Positions 1 to 11,187 of a stretch of DNA of 52,570 bases are shown here, piece after piece (positions within the stretch are counted from its first letter, which is position 1; each line of letters starts with the position of its first letter). The notes below the pieces were generated by a model. The model was not told the DNA's origin and made no database searches. It saw only the letters and a program-made list of their open reading frames with translations. Position numbers and translations under genes: made by a program. Source of the DNA: an uncultured Gammaproteobacteria bacterium (GTDB taxonomy: Bacteria; Pseudomonadota; Gammaproteobacteria; Eutrophobiales; Eutrophobiaceae); assembly GCA_943788005.1 (NCBI GenBank), contig CALSOP010000004.1, positions 1 to 52,570 on the forward strand, read 5' to 3'.

Positions 1-1009
1 GTAATTGCCACGCACGAAATGCAAATAGACTTAAAGAGATTCCTACAACCAAGCCAAGAAAGGCTAATACAAAAACACCTCGAGTAGGATCAGATGCGAA
101 GGCATGTACCGATGTTAATACCCCCGAACGGACCAGGAATGTACCTAGCAAGCTTAACGAAAAGCTGATGATTGCTAACAAAATAGTCCAGTTGCGCAAG
201 GCATGGCGTTTTTCTGTTACAGCGAGCGAATGAATTAATGCAGTACCTGTTAACCACGGCATGAACGATGCGTTTTCAACAGGATCCCAAAACCACCAGC
301 CACCCCAACCCAATTCGTAATAGGCCCACCAGCTTCCTAAAGTAATACCTCCCGTTAAACAGACCCAAGCTGTTAAAGCCCAGGGACGTACCCAACGTGC
401 CCACGCTGTGTCGAGTCTACCTTGCACCAATGCGACAATGGCAAAGGCAAACGGTACGGCAAAACCTACATAACCCATATAAAGCATAGGAGGATGTATT
501 GCCATCACCGGGTCTTGTAATAAGGGATTTAGATCGCCTCCATCTATAGGGGCAGGGAAGTGACGTATAAATGGATTCGATGTAAATAAACTAAATAACA
601 AAAAACCTATACTGATAAAACCTAATACCGAAATCACGCCTGCGCACATGTCGACGGGGTAATGTTTGCTGTACATTGCCAAGACTGCGGTCCATGCACT
701 GAGTATTAATACCCATAATAACAATGAGCCTTCGTGAGCACCCCATACGCCTGATATGCGATAAATTAAAGGTAACTCCGAGTTAGATGTGTTTGCTGCA
801 TAGAGCACAGAAAAATCGTGCACGATGAAGGAGTAGGTCAGTATGCCATAGGCAAATAATACCAAGGCAAATTGTATTAGAGCCGCAGGTTTAGCAACGG
901 CCATCCAATCTGCACGTCGACGTAACAACCCCATGCCAGGGATTATCGCTTGTACTAATGCGACAGCAAGTGCCAGGATTAATGCAAAGTGACCTAATTC
1001 AGGAATCAT
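1..1009 (-). CDS. ccmF: CcmF cytochrome c heme lyase subunit, 3' end cut by window edge
   Basis: CcmF is the inner-membrane subunit of the heme ligation complex that attaches heme to apocytochrome c in the periplasm. About 336 N-terminal residues are visible. They begin [12 protein letters not shown] and carry repeated hydrophobic segments. The tryptophan-rich WWD heme-handling motif is present ([14 protein letters not shown], encoded near 265-310). The ATG at 1009 overlaps the ccmE stop (ATGA), which fixes the start and indicates translational coupling. The gene is last in view of the ccmABCDEF operon; ccmG and ccmH, if present, lie beyond the left edge. No frame damage is seen. Confidence 0.95.
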   Translation of the reverse strand, partial: MIPELGHFALILALAVALVQAIIPGMGLLRRRADWMAVAKPAALIQFALVLFAYGILTYSFIVHDFSVLYAANTSNSELPLIYRISGVWGAHEGSLLLWVLILSAWTAVLAMYSKHYPVDMCAGVISVLGFISIGFLLFSLFTSNPFIRHFPAPIDGGDLNPLLQDPVMAIHPPMLYMGYVGFAVPFAFAIVALVQGRLDTAWARWVRPWALTAWVCLTGGITLGSWWAYYELGWGGWWFWDPVENASFMPWLTGTALIHSLAVTEKRHALRNWTILLAIISFSLSLLGTFLVRSGVLTSVHAFASDPTRGVFVLAFLGLVVGISLSLFAFRAWQL

Positions 1010-1461
1010 TCTATTGCCTCATTATCATAGTAATCACCACCACTTGTTTTCAGCGCATGTTCAACTTCCGGTGGCATATAGTTTTCGTCATGCTTAGCTA
1101 GTACTTGGTCGGCTACAAAAACACCTTCTTCATTTAATTTTCCTTCCGCGACTATACCTTGTCCTTCACGAAACAAGTCAGGCAAGATACCGGCATACTT
1201 AAGCTGCACTTCTTTAACCGAATCATTGAGCTTAAAAAGAACTGTTAGTTCACCATCAAGTTTTTCAACACTGCCCATTGTCACCATGCCGCCAATGCGA
1301 AAACGTTGTTCAGGTGGTACTTCACCAGCAACAACCTGTGAAGGAGTGAAGAATAAATTAATATTTTCATTGAGTGCCATCAGTACAAGGCCGATACCGA
1401 CACCAAGGCCAACTACCAAGAGACTAACTAAAATGAGACGTTGTTTTTGCTTAGGTGACAT
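1006..1461 (-). CDS. ccmE: CcmE periplasmic heme chaperone
   Basis: CcmE binds heme covalently in the periplasm and hands it to CcmF. The 151-residue protein starts MSPKQKQRL, followed by one membrane anchor (about residues 8-28), then the conserved [11 protein letters not shown] segment and the beta-barrel OB-like domain. The heme-binding histidine is probably the His in [10 protein letters not shown], which matches the family H-x-x-x-Y motif. The open frame extends upstream to 1593, but those codons overlap ccmD and do not resemble CcmE, so I chose the ATG at 1461. It overlaps ccmD by 11 bases and ccmF by 4. Confidence 0.95.
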   Translation of the reverse strand: MSPKQKQRLILVSLLVVGLGVGIGLVLMALNENINLFFTPSQVVAGEVPPEQRFRIGGMVTMGSVEKLDGELTVLFKLNDSVKEVQLKYAGILPDLFREGQGIVAEGKLNEEGVFVADQVLAKHDENYMPPEVEHALKTSGGDYYDNEAIE

Positions 1462-1615
1462 TGTTGTTTTCACTATGTATTCGTTTAAGACGGCGCAGTA
1501 AATTTTTATAACGACGCCATGAAGAAATAACATTAAGGAATAGTACGACGGCAACAATACCATAGGATGACCAGACATAAGCGGCATAACCACCCATTTT
1601 TAGAAATTCGATCAT
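1451..1615 (-). CDS. ccmD: CcmD small membrane protein of heme export
   Basis: This is a 54-residue protein with one membrane helix (GIVAVVLFLNVISS) followed by a basic cytoplasmic tail (WRRYKNLLRRLKR). That is the standard CcmD design: a small adaptor that helps release holo-CcmE from the CcmABC complex. It begins MIEFLKMGGYAAYVWSSY, a typical CcmD N-terminus. The ATG at 1615 overlaps the ccmC stop (ATGA), and its own stop lies inside ccmE. Confidence 0.93.
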   Translation of the reverse strand: MIEFLKMGGYAAYVWSSYGIVAVVLFLNVISSWRRYKNLLRRLKRIHSENNNVT

Positions 1616-2367
1616 GAGGATGTCACCAATTCTTTGACCCAGTTGCTACGTTTTTCCTGTTCCAGTAATTCAGAACGTGAATTAATTAATAGTATGCAGA
1701 GGTAAAATAACTTAAAGGCAATCGCCATACATAATAAAGGTACTAACATGTTTATCTCGATAGAAGGGTTGTCAAATTTGGAAACACTAGGTGCTTGATG
1801 CAAGGTGTTCCACCAGACAACTGAATAATGGATGATCGGAATGTTTATAGCTCCGACTAAAGCCAGAATAGAACCTGCTTTGCCTGCAACACGACGATCA
1901 TCAATAGCTGAGCGTAAACCGATGTAACCCAGATATAAAAATAATAATAATAATTCAGATGTTAAGCGTGCATCCCACACCCACCATGTGCCCCACATTG
2001 GTTTACCCCAGATAGAACCGGTGACCAATGCCAGAAAGGTAAATGAGGCGCCGATTATGGCGCTTGATCGAGCAACAATATCAGAGAGCTTTATATGCCA
2101 GATTAAAAATATGGCACTGTTCACTGCCATGACCATATACACAAACATAGACATCCAAGCCGCTGGTACGTGGACATAAATTATTCTAAAACCATCACCT
2201 TGTTGGTAGTCCGCAGGGGCAAATACCAGACCACCAACCAAACCGACTAACATTAATATAATTGTAGCGACTATACACCAGGGCAAAAGCTGTCCTGCCA
2301 GTTTATAAAAATATGCAGGTGATGCCATGCGGTGAAACCACAACCAAACTTTATCTTTTACAGACAT
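1612..2367 (-). CDS. ccmC: CcmC heme transporter/lyase to CcmE
   Basis: CcmC loads heme onto CcmE. The 251-residue protein has six predicted membrane helices and the tryptophan-rich motif GTWWVWDARLTSEL, characteristic of heme-handling proteins. Conserved histidines lie in periplasmic loops (for example IYVHVPAAW and the NTLHQAPS region). Length is normal for the family. It lies 40 bases downstream of ccmB and overlaps ccmD by four bases. Confidence 0.96.
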   Translation of the reverse strand: MSVKDKVWLWFHRMASPAYFYKLAGQLLPWCIVATIILMLVGLVGGLVFAPADYQQGDGFRIIYVHVPAAWMSMFVYMVMAVNSAIFLIWHIKLSDIVARSSAIIGASFTFLALVTGSIWGKPMWGTWWVWDARLTSELLLLFLYLGYIGLRSAIDDRRVAGKAGSILALVGAINIPIIHYSVVWWNTLHQAPSVSKFDNPSIEINMLVPLLCMAIAFKLFYLCILLINSRSELLEQEKRSNWVKELVTSS

Positions 2368-2407
2368 GTACTATTTATTTCTCCAACTTTAAAGCTGCAT
2401 CTAATAT

Positions 2408-3088
2408 TTATCTATAACTGCAGGATACCCTAAGGGCAAAACTAATCACAAACGGACTCAATGTTGTTGCGATAACTAATAATGCAGCCAACCATAATAA
2501 TTGACCATTATAAGGAAGATCGTTCGAAGCAGAAATAACGGCATTACTACCAAAGATTAATACGGGTACGTATAAAGGCAATACCAGTAACGAGAGCAAA
2601 GCCCCTGCTTGTCTTAAGCCTATCGTCAAGGCGACACCAATGGCGCCAACCATATTCAAATATGGCACGCCCAATAATAGTGATATGAAAAGAACCCAGA
2701 TAACATGCGCATCAAGGTGCAAGAGCAGACCTAGCAGCGGTGAAATAATGATCAATGGTAAGCCGGTTACACACCACTGCGCGACAATTCGCGCCAACAT
2801 CAATAGTGATCCTGGGAATGGACTCAATAATATTTGCTCCATGGATCCATCGCTAAAATCAGAACGAAACAAACTTTGTAATGATAATAAAATTGATAAC
2901 AAAGCGGCGATCCAGATTACGCCGGGGCCAATACTTTTAAGCACAGTAGGGTCGGGGCTGATGGCTAAGGGAAACAAGCTAACGACCACTACAAAAAAAA
3001 TAACAGGCAACATGATTTCGGCACGTTGTCTAAAGGCAATGCGCAGATCACGAAAAAGCATGGCAATGAAAGGATTACGGGTGTTCAT
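2408..3088 (-). CDS. ccmB: CcmB heme exporter membrane subunit
   Basis: CcmB is the permease partner of the ATPase CcmA in the ABC module that powers release of holo-CcmE. The 226-residue protein is almost entirely hydrophobic, with about six membrane segments. It begins with the usual CcmB pattern (AMLFRDLRIAFRQRAE) and contains the conserved FRSDFSDGSMEQ stretch. The gap to ccmA is only eight bases, so the two are surely co-transcribed. Confidence 0.95.
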   Translation of the reverse strand: MNTRNPFIAMLFRDLRIAFRQRAEIMLPVIFFVVVVSLFPLAISPDPTVLKSIGPGVIWIAALLSILLSLQSLFRSDFSDGSMEQILLSPFPGSLLMLARIVAQWCVTGLPLIIISPLLGLLLHLDAHVIWVLFISLLLGVPYLNMVGAIGVALTIGLRQAGALLSLLVLPLYVPVLIFGSNAVISASNDLPYNGQLLWLAALLVIATTLSPFVISFALRVSCSYR

Positions 3089-3096
3089 TAGAAATG

Positions 3097-3738
3097 TTAT
3101 CCTAACTGAAGACGCGAGGTATTCACTTGATCTAACTCAATATGTTGATGACTGGTTAACACTAGTAATCCACCATTATCAACATGTTCTTTAAAGCGTA
3201 ATTCCAAAGCGCCAATCATCTTCTTGTCCAAACCCGCGAAAGGTTCATCAAGCACCCAGAGTTGTGATGGTTCCATCAATAATCGCGTCAATGCAATACG
3301 ACGTTGTTGGCCATAAGATAAATGTCTGCCGGGGCTATCTTCATATCCTTGCAAACCAACCCATTCAATTGCAGCTTGAGAGCTCTCTCTTTGGGGTAAA
3401 CCGGAAAGTGAAGAAAAGAAGTTAATGTTTTCCAATGTACTTAACTCAGCCTTGACTCCCGTACTATGCCCGAGATATGTGAGCTGTTGGTTAAATTCAA
3501 TGCGATCTTCTTCTATACTCTTGCCGTTCCATGTTATCTGACCTTCATCAGCTTGCATCAGTCCTGAAAGAATACGTAATAAGGTGGTTTTTCCACTACC
3601 ATTACTGCCCTCAATAAATAACATTTCACCAGACTTAACAGAAAAACTCATACCATTAATGATTAACTTATCATTTATCTCATAACTTACGTTATCAACT
3701 TGTAATTTAGAGTTGTCGCCGAGAGTAGAGGAGATCAT
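3097..3738 (-). CDS. ccmA: CcmA heme exporter ATP-binding subunit
   Basis: This is the ABC ATPase of the CcmABCD complex. Visible in the 213 residues are Walker A (GSNGSGKTT, around residue 44), the signature LSYGQQRR, Walker B (LWVLDEPFA) and the switch histidine (TSHQH). Length fits CcmA, about 200-215 residues. It is the first gene of the ccm operon. The promoter should lie in 3739-4256, shared with the divergent katG, but no clear promoter elements stand out. Confidence 0.95.
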   Translation of the reverse strand: MISSTLGDNSKLQVDNVSYEINDKLIINGMSFSVKSGEMLFIEGSNGSGKTTLLRILSGLMQADEGQITWNGKSIEEDRIEFNQQLTYLGHSTGVKAELSTLENINFFSSLSGLPQRESSQAAIEWVGLQGYEDSPGRHLSYGQQRRIALTRLLMEPSQLWVLDEPFAGLDKKMIGALELRFKEHVDNGGLLVLTSHQHIELDQVNTSRLQLG

Positions 3739-4256
3739 AAGATGTATTTTAAAGGTGTCTGGAACTTGTTAGAAAATGGCTTCGTAGAATACATTACCAG
3801 TTAGTGAGATCAATATCGTTATATGTTCAAAAATATCAATACGCTGTTTTTGATACATGAAATGAACTAAACAATGTGTAGAACTATTCTAATGTTATAT
3901 ATCATATTTGGTTGTGATTCCTGATATTTAATAAATAAAAATTAACTCGTCGACCTGAATTAGATAAAGAAGGCTTCAAAGTAACAGGGTAGAAACCTCA
4001 ATGTTGTCCGGCTCTTTTTCTTACCTTTACTAGCATTGGTACATAAATTTGGTTCTTATAAACCACATTGATGTTTGCACTGAACCAGATTCGCCCACGA
4101 AATAGCCTAGACATAATTAATCTGATTTTGAGAACCACACCTTTTGAACATTATGGATAATAGCTATCAGCTCAATAGTAATTAGTAATTAGACTCATTC
4201 TAAAAGATGGCATAGATTCTGCTCCACAAAATACAAATAAATAGGAGGAGGTATAT
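3739..4256. other. Intergenic region between divergent ccmA and katG
   Basis: This is a 518-base AT-rich non-coding stretch that must hold the promoters of the ccm operon and katG. The only clear elements are a very strong Shine-Dalgarno run (AGGAGGAGG, 4243-4251) five bases before the katG ATG at 4257, and a short palindrome ATAGCTAT at 4160-4167. The palindrome recalls an OxyR half-site, but one 8-base palindrome is not enough to call a site. No RNA gene was recognised. Confidence 0.5.
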
Positions 4257-6526
<2,270 letters not shown>

Positions 6527-6570
6527 TGGTGAAAAGTAGTCAATAGCTTTTCAAAAGCTATAAAAACAAG

Positions 6571-6605
6571 AACGGCGGCGTTTTTTAAACGCCGCCGTTT
6601 TTTTT
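6571..6605 (+). terminator. Strong Rho-independent terminator after katG
   Basis: A perfect 13-base stem (AACGGCGGCGTTT at 6571-6583 against AAACGCCGCCGTT at 6587-6599) closes a three-base loop and is followed by T residues to 6605. It starts 44 bases after the katG stop. Runs of A on the other side (6562-6568) could let it act on both strands. Confidence 0.95.
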
Positions 6606-6901
6606 ATGAATGTCGCGATATAGAATCGCACCCTGGCATATATTGAATTTGTTCCGTAGTTTTCATCTCTGATAAATAAAAACCCGCCATACTTAAAATT
6701 GTAATTAATAAATTTGGGAAATTTGATTTAGATCAAATAAACACGAATTATAAATTATTTATTACTCGATAAGCTTTTATAAAATACAGTTTATATAGAA
6801 AGATTCTACTTAATAAAAGTAATTGATCTCGTCTCAACTAAGCAACTGAATTAAATCAATATTTGGTTTGCGTTAGCGTTAAAGTAGAAATATGTACTTA
6901 A
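6606..6901. other. AT-rich intergenic region between convergent katG and dioxygenase gene
   Basis: About 300 bases lie between two genes that both end here. The region contains the FNR box at 6723 (separate entry) but no recognised gene. An open frame starting at 6892 (+) runs antisense into the dioxygenase gene and has no family resemblance. A short unannotated transcript starting near 6770 is possible. Confidence 0.5.
6723..6736 (+). promoter_or_regulatory. Perfect FNR/ANR box with no assigned gene
   Basis: TTGAT-TTAG-ATCAA matches the FNR consensus (TTGAT-N4-ATCAA) at all ten defined positions. Both flanking genes converge on this spot, so it is not upstream of a recognised coding gene. 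On the plus strand a weak -10 candidate (TATTAC, 6760-6765) lies where a class II FNR promoter would need it; the resulting RNA would run antisense into the dioxygenase gene. Confidence 0.6.
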
Positions 6902-7660
6902 TTAAACTCGAAAGACATATTTCTTGCCAACTTCTCGATCGATGTCGGGAGGAAAATTTTTGTATTTATCGTCATAATATTTTTTCAAATGCTCACCTTC
7001 AGATAATTTATTATATGTTGCGAAATAAAGACGTCGTGTTGTGTTTGTTAAGTTTGGTTCAGATGCATGAGGTGTATAACAATCAAAGAAAACAATATCA
7101 CCGGGTTTGGTAGGGTAGTGTACAAATTCCATGTCTGCCATATCGTGTTCTGTAAGCGGCTCCCATTCACGATAGAGGCCTTGATTCTGAAAACCGGAAA
7201 CCATCTGCAAACAACCATTTTCTATAGTTGCTTCATCTATACAAACTAACACACTAATAAAATAATCGGCATAATCTTGCCAGCCAGCTTGTGAATCCTG
7301 ATGTGGTTTGAAACCATCGCCGCCAGGCATCTTAAAATTAATTTTTTCTTTAAATAGAGCAGTATCCTCATCAAATAATTGAGCCATTGGATATTTAAGC
7401 GCATCACTTAATTCAGCAAAGCCTTGATGAAATGGAGAAATATTTTCTATGCGATTAATAAGTTCTATCTCTGGGTCAATCTTGCTTGTTTCATGATATA
7501 CCCAATGAGCACCAGATTTTTCAGGCATGTTAGCGAGTTCTGTTGCCCAAGATTCAATCATATCGGTTTCATTTTGGTCAAAACCATTTTTAATTATTAG
7601 AAAGCCATCTTTTTTGAATTGTTCGATTTGTTCTTTGTCTATTTTTGGAATGGTAAGCAT
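6902..7660 (-). CDS. PhyH-family Fe(II)/2-oxoglutarate dioxygenase
   Basis: The 252-residue protein has the metal-binding facial triad of the phytanoyl-CoA dioxygenase family: H120 and D122 in FKPHQDSQAGW, and H198 in DCYTPHASEP. R209 or R210 (TNTTRRLYF) is positioned to bind 2-oxoglutarate. Such enzymes hydroxylate or cleave small organic substrates using O2. The substrate cannot be read from sequence; the family includes phytanoyl-CoA, ectoine and aminophosphonate hydroxylases. It lies 24 bases downstream of hemN on the same strand, so it is probably transcribed from the FNR-controlled hemN promoter, which is odd for an O2-requiring enzyme. Confidence 0.85.
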   Translation of the reverse strand: MLTIPKIDKEQIEQFKKDGFLIIKNGFDQNETDMIESWATELANMPEKSGAHWVYHETSKIDPEIELINRIENISPFHQGFAELSDALKYPMAQLFDEDTALFKEKINFKMPGGDGFKPHQDSQAGWQDYADYFISVLVCIDEATIENGCLQMVSGFQNQGLYREWEPLTEHDMADMEFVHYPTKPGDIVFFDCYTPHASEPNLTNTTRRLYFATYNKLSEGEHLKKYYDDKYKNFPPDIDREVGKKYVFRV

Positions 7661-7684
7661 GTTTTTAATTTTTTGGTCAATGGG

Positions 7685-9076
7685 TTAGATCATTTTAGAG
7701 AAGTTGTTGTTGCTTTTTTCTCTGTCAAGATAGATGTCGAAAACAGAACAGATATTTCTTATCAGGAACCTGCCTGCAGGTAATATTTCAATTGCGTCTT
7801 TATTAATTATTAATAATTCATCTTTTTGCATGTCAGCTAATAAATCTATTTCCGTTGAGAAATAATCAGAAAAATCTATTCTGAATAAATCTTCAATCTC
7901 ACGAAACACGATCTGGAAGTGACAAATTAATTTCGTAATCACTTCTCTTCTAAGTTCATCATCATTGTTTAATTTGTATCCACGAAGTAGAGGTGTTTTA
8001 TTTTTTTCTAAGGCGCTGTGATATTCCTCTAACGTACGAATATTTTGCGAGTATGAATTACTTATCTTGCTGATAGCAGTAATACCAAACCCAATAACAT
8101 CACAATTAGCATTAGTGGAATAGCCTTGGAAGTTTCGATATAAATTTCCTTTGCGTTGTGCAATAGCTAATTCATCATCAGGTTTTGCAAAATGATCCAT
8201 GCCGATATAAACATAGCCAGCGTCTTGTAGTGATTGGATTGATTCACCAAGTATTTCAAGTTTTTCACTGGGGCTTGGTAAATCTTCATCTTTTATCTGG
8301 CGCTGTGTTTTGAATAAATGAGGCAGGTGAGCATAATTATATACCGCAATTCGATCAGGGTTCATTTCAATAATTTTACTGATTGTGTTACAGAAAGTAC
8401 GCGGAGTTTGTTTTGGAAGCCCGTATATCAAGTCTATATTGATTGAATGGAACCCATGCTTTCGAGCTTCATTAAAAACATTATTTGTTTGTTCATAAGA
8501 CTGATTTCGATTAACAGCATTTTGTACCTGAGGATCAAAGTCCTGCACACCAATGCTCATTCTATTAAAACCGAGGTTTCTTAATAGATGGATTGTTTCT
8601 GTTTTTACTTCTCTTGGGTCGATTTCAATGGAATATTCTCCAGTGTCGTCATCAAGTAAAGTAAAATTATTCCGTGTCACATTCATCAAATCAGTCATTT
8701 GGTCATGTGAAATAAAAGTGGGTGTTCCGCCGCCCCAATGGAGTTGGCTTACGATACGATCATTGTCAAAGAGCGGCCCTTGTAGATTAATCTCTTTATG
8801 TAAGTCTTTCAGATAAGGGGTGCTGCGGTTGCGATTAGCAGTTATTATTTTGTTACAGGCACAATAAAAACACACCGTATTACAAAATGGTAAGTGTATG
8901 TAGATAGATAAGGGCTTGGGCAATAAATCTTCATTAGAATCTTTAATAACCTGACAATAATCCTTGATTCCAAATTCTTCGCTGAATTGAGTTGCAGCAG
9001 GGTAGGATGTGTATCTAGGTCCTAACAGATTGTATCGATTAATTAATTCTTTATTGAATGTGATAGATTGTTTCAA
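7685..9076 (-). CDS. hemN: Oxygen-independent coproporphyrinogen III oxidase
   Basis: HemN is a radical SAM enzyme that decarboxylates coproporphyrinogen III to protoporphyrinogen IX without oxygen, giving heme under anaerobiosis. The 463 residues (E. coli 457) show the FeS motif C65-x3-C69-x2-C72 plus C74 in FCNTVCFYCACNK, the downstream HWGGGTPTF glycine motif for SAM, and the conserved N-terminal YTSYP segment. An FNR box lies at 9137-9150, 41.5 bases ahead of the inferred transcription start, matching known FNR/ANR control of hemN. It is followed by the PhyH dioxygenase gene. Confidence 0.96.
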   Translation of the reverse strand: MKQSITFNKELINRYNLLGPRYTSYPAATQFSEEFGIKDYCQVIKDSNEDLLPKPLSIYIHLPFCNTVCFYCACNKIITANRNRSTPYLKDLHKEINLQGPLFDNDRIVSQLHWGGGTPTFISHDQMTDLMNVTRNNFTLLDDDTGEYSIEIDPREVKTETIHLLRNLGFNRMSIGVQDFDPQVQNAVNRNQSYEQTNNVFNEARKHGFHSINIDLIYGLPKQTPRTFCNTISKIIEMNPDRIAVYNYAHLPHLFKTQRQIKDEDLPSPSEKLEILGESIQSLQDAGYVYIGMDHFAKPDDELAIAQRKGNLYRNFQGYSTNANCDVIGFGITAISKISNSYSQNIRTLEEYHSALEKNKTPLLRGYKLNNDDELRREVITKLICHFQIVFREIEDLFRIDFSDYFSTEIDLLADMQKDELLIINKDAIEILPAGRFLIRNICSVFDIYLDREKSNNNFSKMI

Positions 9077-9108
9077 TTCTTAAACCATGCGAATTCTAAA
9101 TGAACACA

Positions 9109-9150
9109 AGATTAAGTCGAAAATATTTTAAATACCTTGATCTGGATCAA
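9109..9150 (-). promoter_or_regulatory. FNR/ANR-dependent class II promoter of hemN
   Basis: A perfect FNR box (TTGAT-CTGG-ATCAA) occupies 9137-9150. On the minus strand a -10-like TAATCT lies at 9114-9109, predicting a start near 9102. The box centre at 9143.5 is then at -41.5, the class II activator position. The leader to the hemN ATG at 9076 would be about 26 bases. The box is direct observation; start site and activation are inference. Confidence 0.85.
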
Positions 9151-9241
9151 AGCGTGGAAAAATACGAATTTTAAAACAATACCAATATGGGTTCTGAAAA
9201 AAATGCAATGCATCAAATTCATTTGTTGAGCTTGAGGTCTT

Positions 9242-9583
9242 TTAATTAGAGAGAGTGAAAAATAACGTCTCAATGTATTCTATATCGAAATCTGTACTGT
9301 AAATAAAGCGAAATCCAGAGTTATAAAAGGGTGTGTCTAAATGAGGTTCGCACCACCTGCATTGTGCGGTTAGCGAGGTTCTTATCTTGCTGTTTAATCC
9401 ATTAGGTATTTCGAGACTAATGCGTATTTTTTCTCCAATAGGAAAATCACTTTTTCCGATCAACATCATCCCATATGCATTTAAGTCGGCCGTATGTCCA
9501 AGTGAGCGACCTGAATTTTGCTCAAAGACCTCCTCGACTATCGCTAAGCGTGTTTTGTTTCGGCGTTCTGCAAGTTGTTCCAT
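9242..9583 (-). CDS. PilZ-domain protein, probable c-di-GMP receptor
   Basis: The 113-residue protein consists of little more than a PilZ domain. The N-terminal arginine motif (ERRNKTRL) is followed by DLNAYG, corresponding to the D/N-x-S-x-x-G c-di-GMP motif but with Asn in place of Ser. The C-terminal part (TAQCRWCEPH, SGFRFIYS) matches the beta-barrel strands of the family. Binding of c-di-GMP is likely but not certain given the substitution. The gene stands alone, with the hemN promoter region on one side and a DUF4124 gene on the other. Confidence 0.82.
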   Translation of the reverse strand: MEQLAERRNKTRLAIVEEVFEQNSGRSLGHTADLNAYGMMLIGKSDFPIGEKIRISLEIPNGLNSKIRTSLTAQCRWCEPHLDTPFYNSGFRFIYSTDFDIEYIETLFFTLSN

Positions 9584-9734
9584 AAATAACTCTTTATTAG
9601 CATATCTATCCTTATCGGCTTACTAAGTCTATGGTTTAGACTATTTAAAGATTATTAAGCCTAAGTCCTTAATATAGTGCATATTATACCTTGCAGATGC
9701 TTTAAAACTCTGGATATAGTTGATTAATAAGCAA

Positions 9735-10241
9735 TTATTGCTGTTCTGATGATTTTTTTTGTTGATCGTATTGTTCATTAATCAGGTTTTTAATGTCATT
9801 TGCTTGATCAAAAAGTTGTTCAATACTTTGTGGTGAGCGGATATTTACTCCATGTTCACCGGAATCAACAGTTTGTTGCAACTGTGTATGAGGTTCATTT
9901 TGGTTTGTTATTGTAGTAGAAGCTGCGGGAACAATATTTGTCTCGTTGCTTAATTCAATTTTTTCAACTGTAGTGCCAGCAGCTGGCTTTTCACTTGTAT
10001 AGTGAATAATGCCTTTTGCATCACGCCATTTATATAAATATTTTGTATCAGGTGACTCTTCTCCATTCAAATCAAAAAGATTTGCTACCGATTCAGATAT
10101 TTTAGAAATATTTAGATTCGGCATACTGGGATTTTGTAAGGCCAAATTTAACGAGTTACCCGTCAAAAGGTAATTAACGTAAAAACCTATACCAATCAAT
10201 ATGGCTGAAACAAGCAGTATTTTTAATACAAATTTTGTCAT
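9735..10241 (-). CDS. Membrane-anchored DUF4124 protein
   Basis: The 168-residue protein has an N-terminal membrane segment (about residues 5-27) and then a DUF4124 domain, recognisable from YKWRDAKGIIHYTSEKPA around residues 69-86. The remainder is low-complexity and Gln/Asn/Ser-rich, ending in a charged helix. DUF4124 proteins are common exported proteins of gammaproteobacteria with no settled function. The gene is divergent from the pilW-like gene, sharing an 89-base promoter region. Confidence 0.75.
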   Translation of the reverse strand: MTKFVLKILLVSAILIGIGFYVNYLLTGNSLNLALQNPSMPNLNISKISESVANLFDLNGEESPDTKYLYKWRDAKGIIHYTSEKPAAGTTVEKIELSNETNIVPAASTTITNQNEPHTQLQQTVDSGEHGVNIRSPQSIEQLFDQANDIKNLINEQYDQQKKSSEQQ

Positions 10242-10330
10242 ATTGCCTGACCGATAGTGTTTCTATTGTTTAGTAATGCGCTTAGGATATGTTTGTTAAT
10301 TTTACACTAATCAGTTTTATAATATAAAAC

Positions 10331-11155
10331 ATGAAATATTTGAGTGTTATCACACTAATTCTAGCAACGCTCCTCCTGTCAGGTTGCGGACCGATGGCTC
10401 TGGTTGGCGCAGTTGGTCAAACAGTTAATAATGCAGCCTACAATTCTGCTGAAAGAGATTTAAATAACCCACGAAAAAATCGTGATGATCAAGCCCTCGA
10501 TGTAGCTATTGCTAATATGAACCTTGGTGTTGAGTACATGCAACAAGGTGCTTATGAAAATGCACTGACAAGGTTGAAACGTTCACTTTTGGCCAAGTCC
10601 GATTATGCGCCAACATATAATGTCTTGGGTTTGCTTTATCAGCGCTTGGGGGATCCTGTTGAATCAGAGAAGAATTTTAAAAAATCCCTGTCCTTGGATT
10701 CTACCAATTCATCAGCTCATAATAATTATGGTTTGTTGTTATGTAGTAATGGTCGGTTTGATGAAGCTGAGGCACAGTTTTTGAATGCTGCAAACAACCC
10801 ATTATACGACTCACCAGAAATCGCATTAACTAATGCAGGGTTATGCGTATTTGATAATAAACCACAAATAGGTGAGGACTATTTAAAACAAGCACTAAAT
10901 AAAAACCCACGTTTTTCACATGCCTTAATCAGAATGGCTGATATTTCTTATAATAGAAATGAATATGAACTCGCTCATCAATATTTTAATCGATATCAGG
11001 AAAATGCAAGACACACGCCAAAGAGTTTATGGATAGGCATTCAAATATGCAGAGAACTCAACTTTATAGATGATGTGTCCAGCTATGCGTTATTATTACG
11101 AAACCAATATCCTGATACATTAGAAGCAAAAAAATTAAGCGAACTGCAATTATAA
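10331..11155 (+). CDS. pilW: PilW/PilF-like TPR lipoprotein (type IV pilus assembly)
   Basis: The 274-residue lipoprotein has a signal peptide and lipobox LLSGC (Cys19), a short hydrophobic linker (GPMALVGAVGQTVNN) and then about four to five TPR repeats. NNYGLLLCSNGRFDEAEAQF and NNPLYDSPEIALTNAGLC closely follow the PilW/PilF pattern. PilF is the outer-membrane pilotin for secretin PilQ assembly. In most relatives the gene lies between rlmN and rodZ/ispG; here it stands alone, so it could be a displaced pilotin or a paralogue with another client. Confidence 0.75.
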   Translation: MKYLSVITLILATLLLSGCGPMALVGAVGQTVNNAAYNSAERDLNNPRKNRDDQALDVAIANMNLGVEYMQQGAYENALTRLKRSLLAKSDYAPTYNVLGLLYQRLGDPVESEKNFKKSLSLDSTNSSAHNNYGLLLCSNGRFDEAEAQFLNAANNPLYDSPEIALTNAGLCVFDNKPQIGEDYLKQALNKNPRFSHALIRMADISYNRNEYELAHQYFNRYQENARHTPKSLWIGIQICRELNFIDDVSSYALLLRNQYPDTLEAKKLSELQL

Positions 11156-11187
11156 AAAATAATAGAGACTGTTTAATCATCTCTATT

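Noticed and set aside
2640..3194. Plus-strand open frame across ccmB
   Set aside because: Antisense shadow of a clearly matched CcmB; composition is atypical for a protein.
4160..4167. Possible OxyR site before katG
   Set aside because: Only one 8-base palindrome (ATAGCTAT); the extended four-element OxyR pattern is not present.
6892..7113. Plus-strand frame of 73 codons opening near the orphan FNR box
   Set aside because: Lies antisense to the dioxygenase gene and reads as low-quality sequence; kept only as a possible RNA, not a protein.
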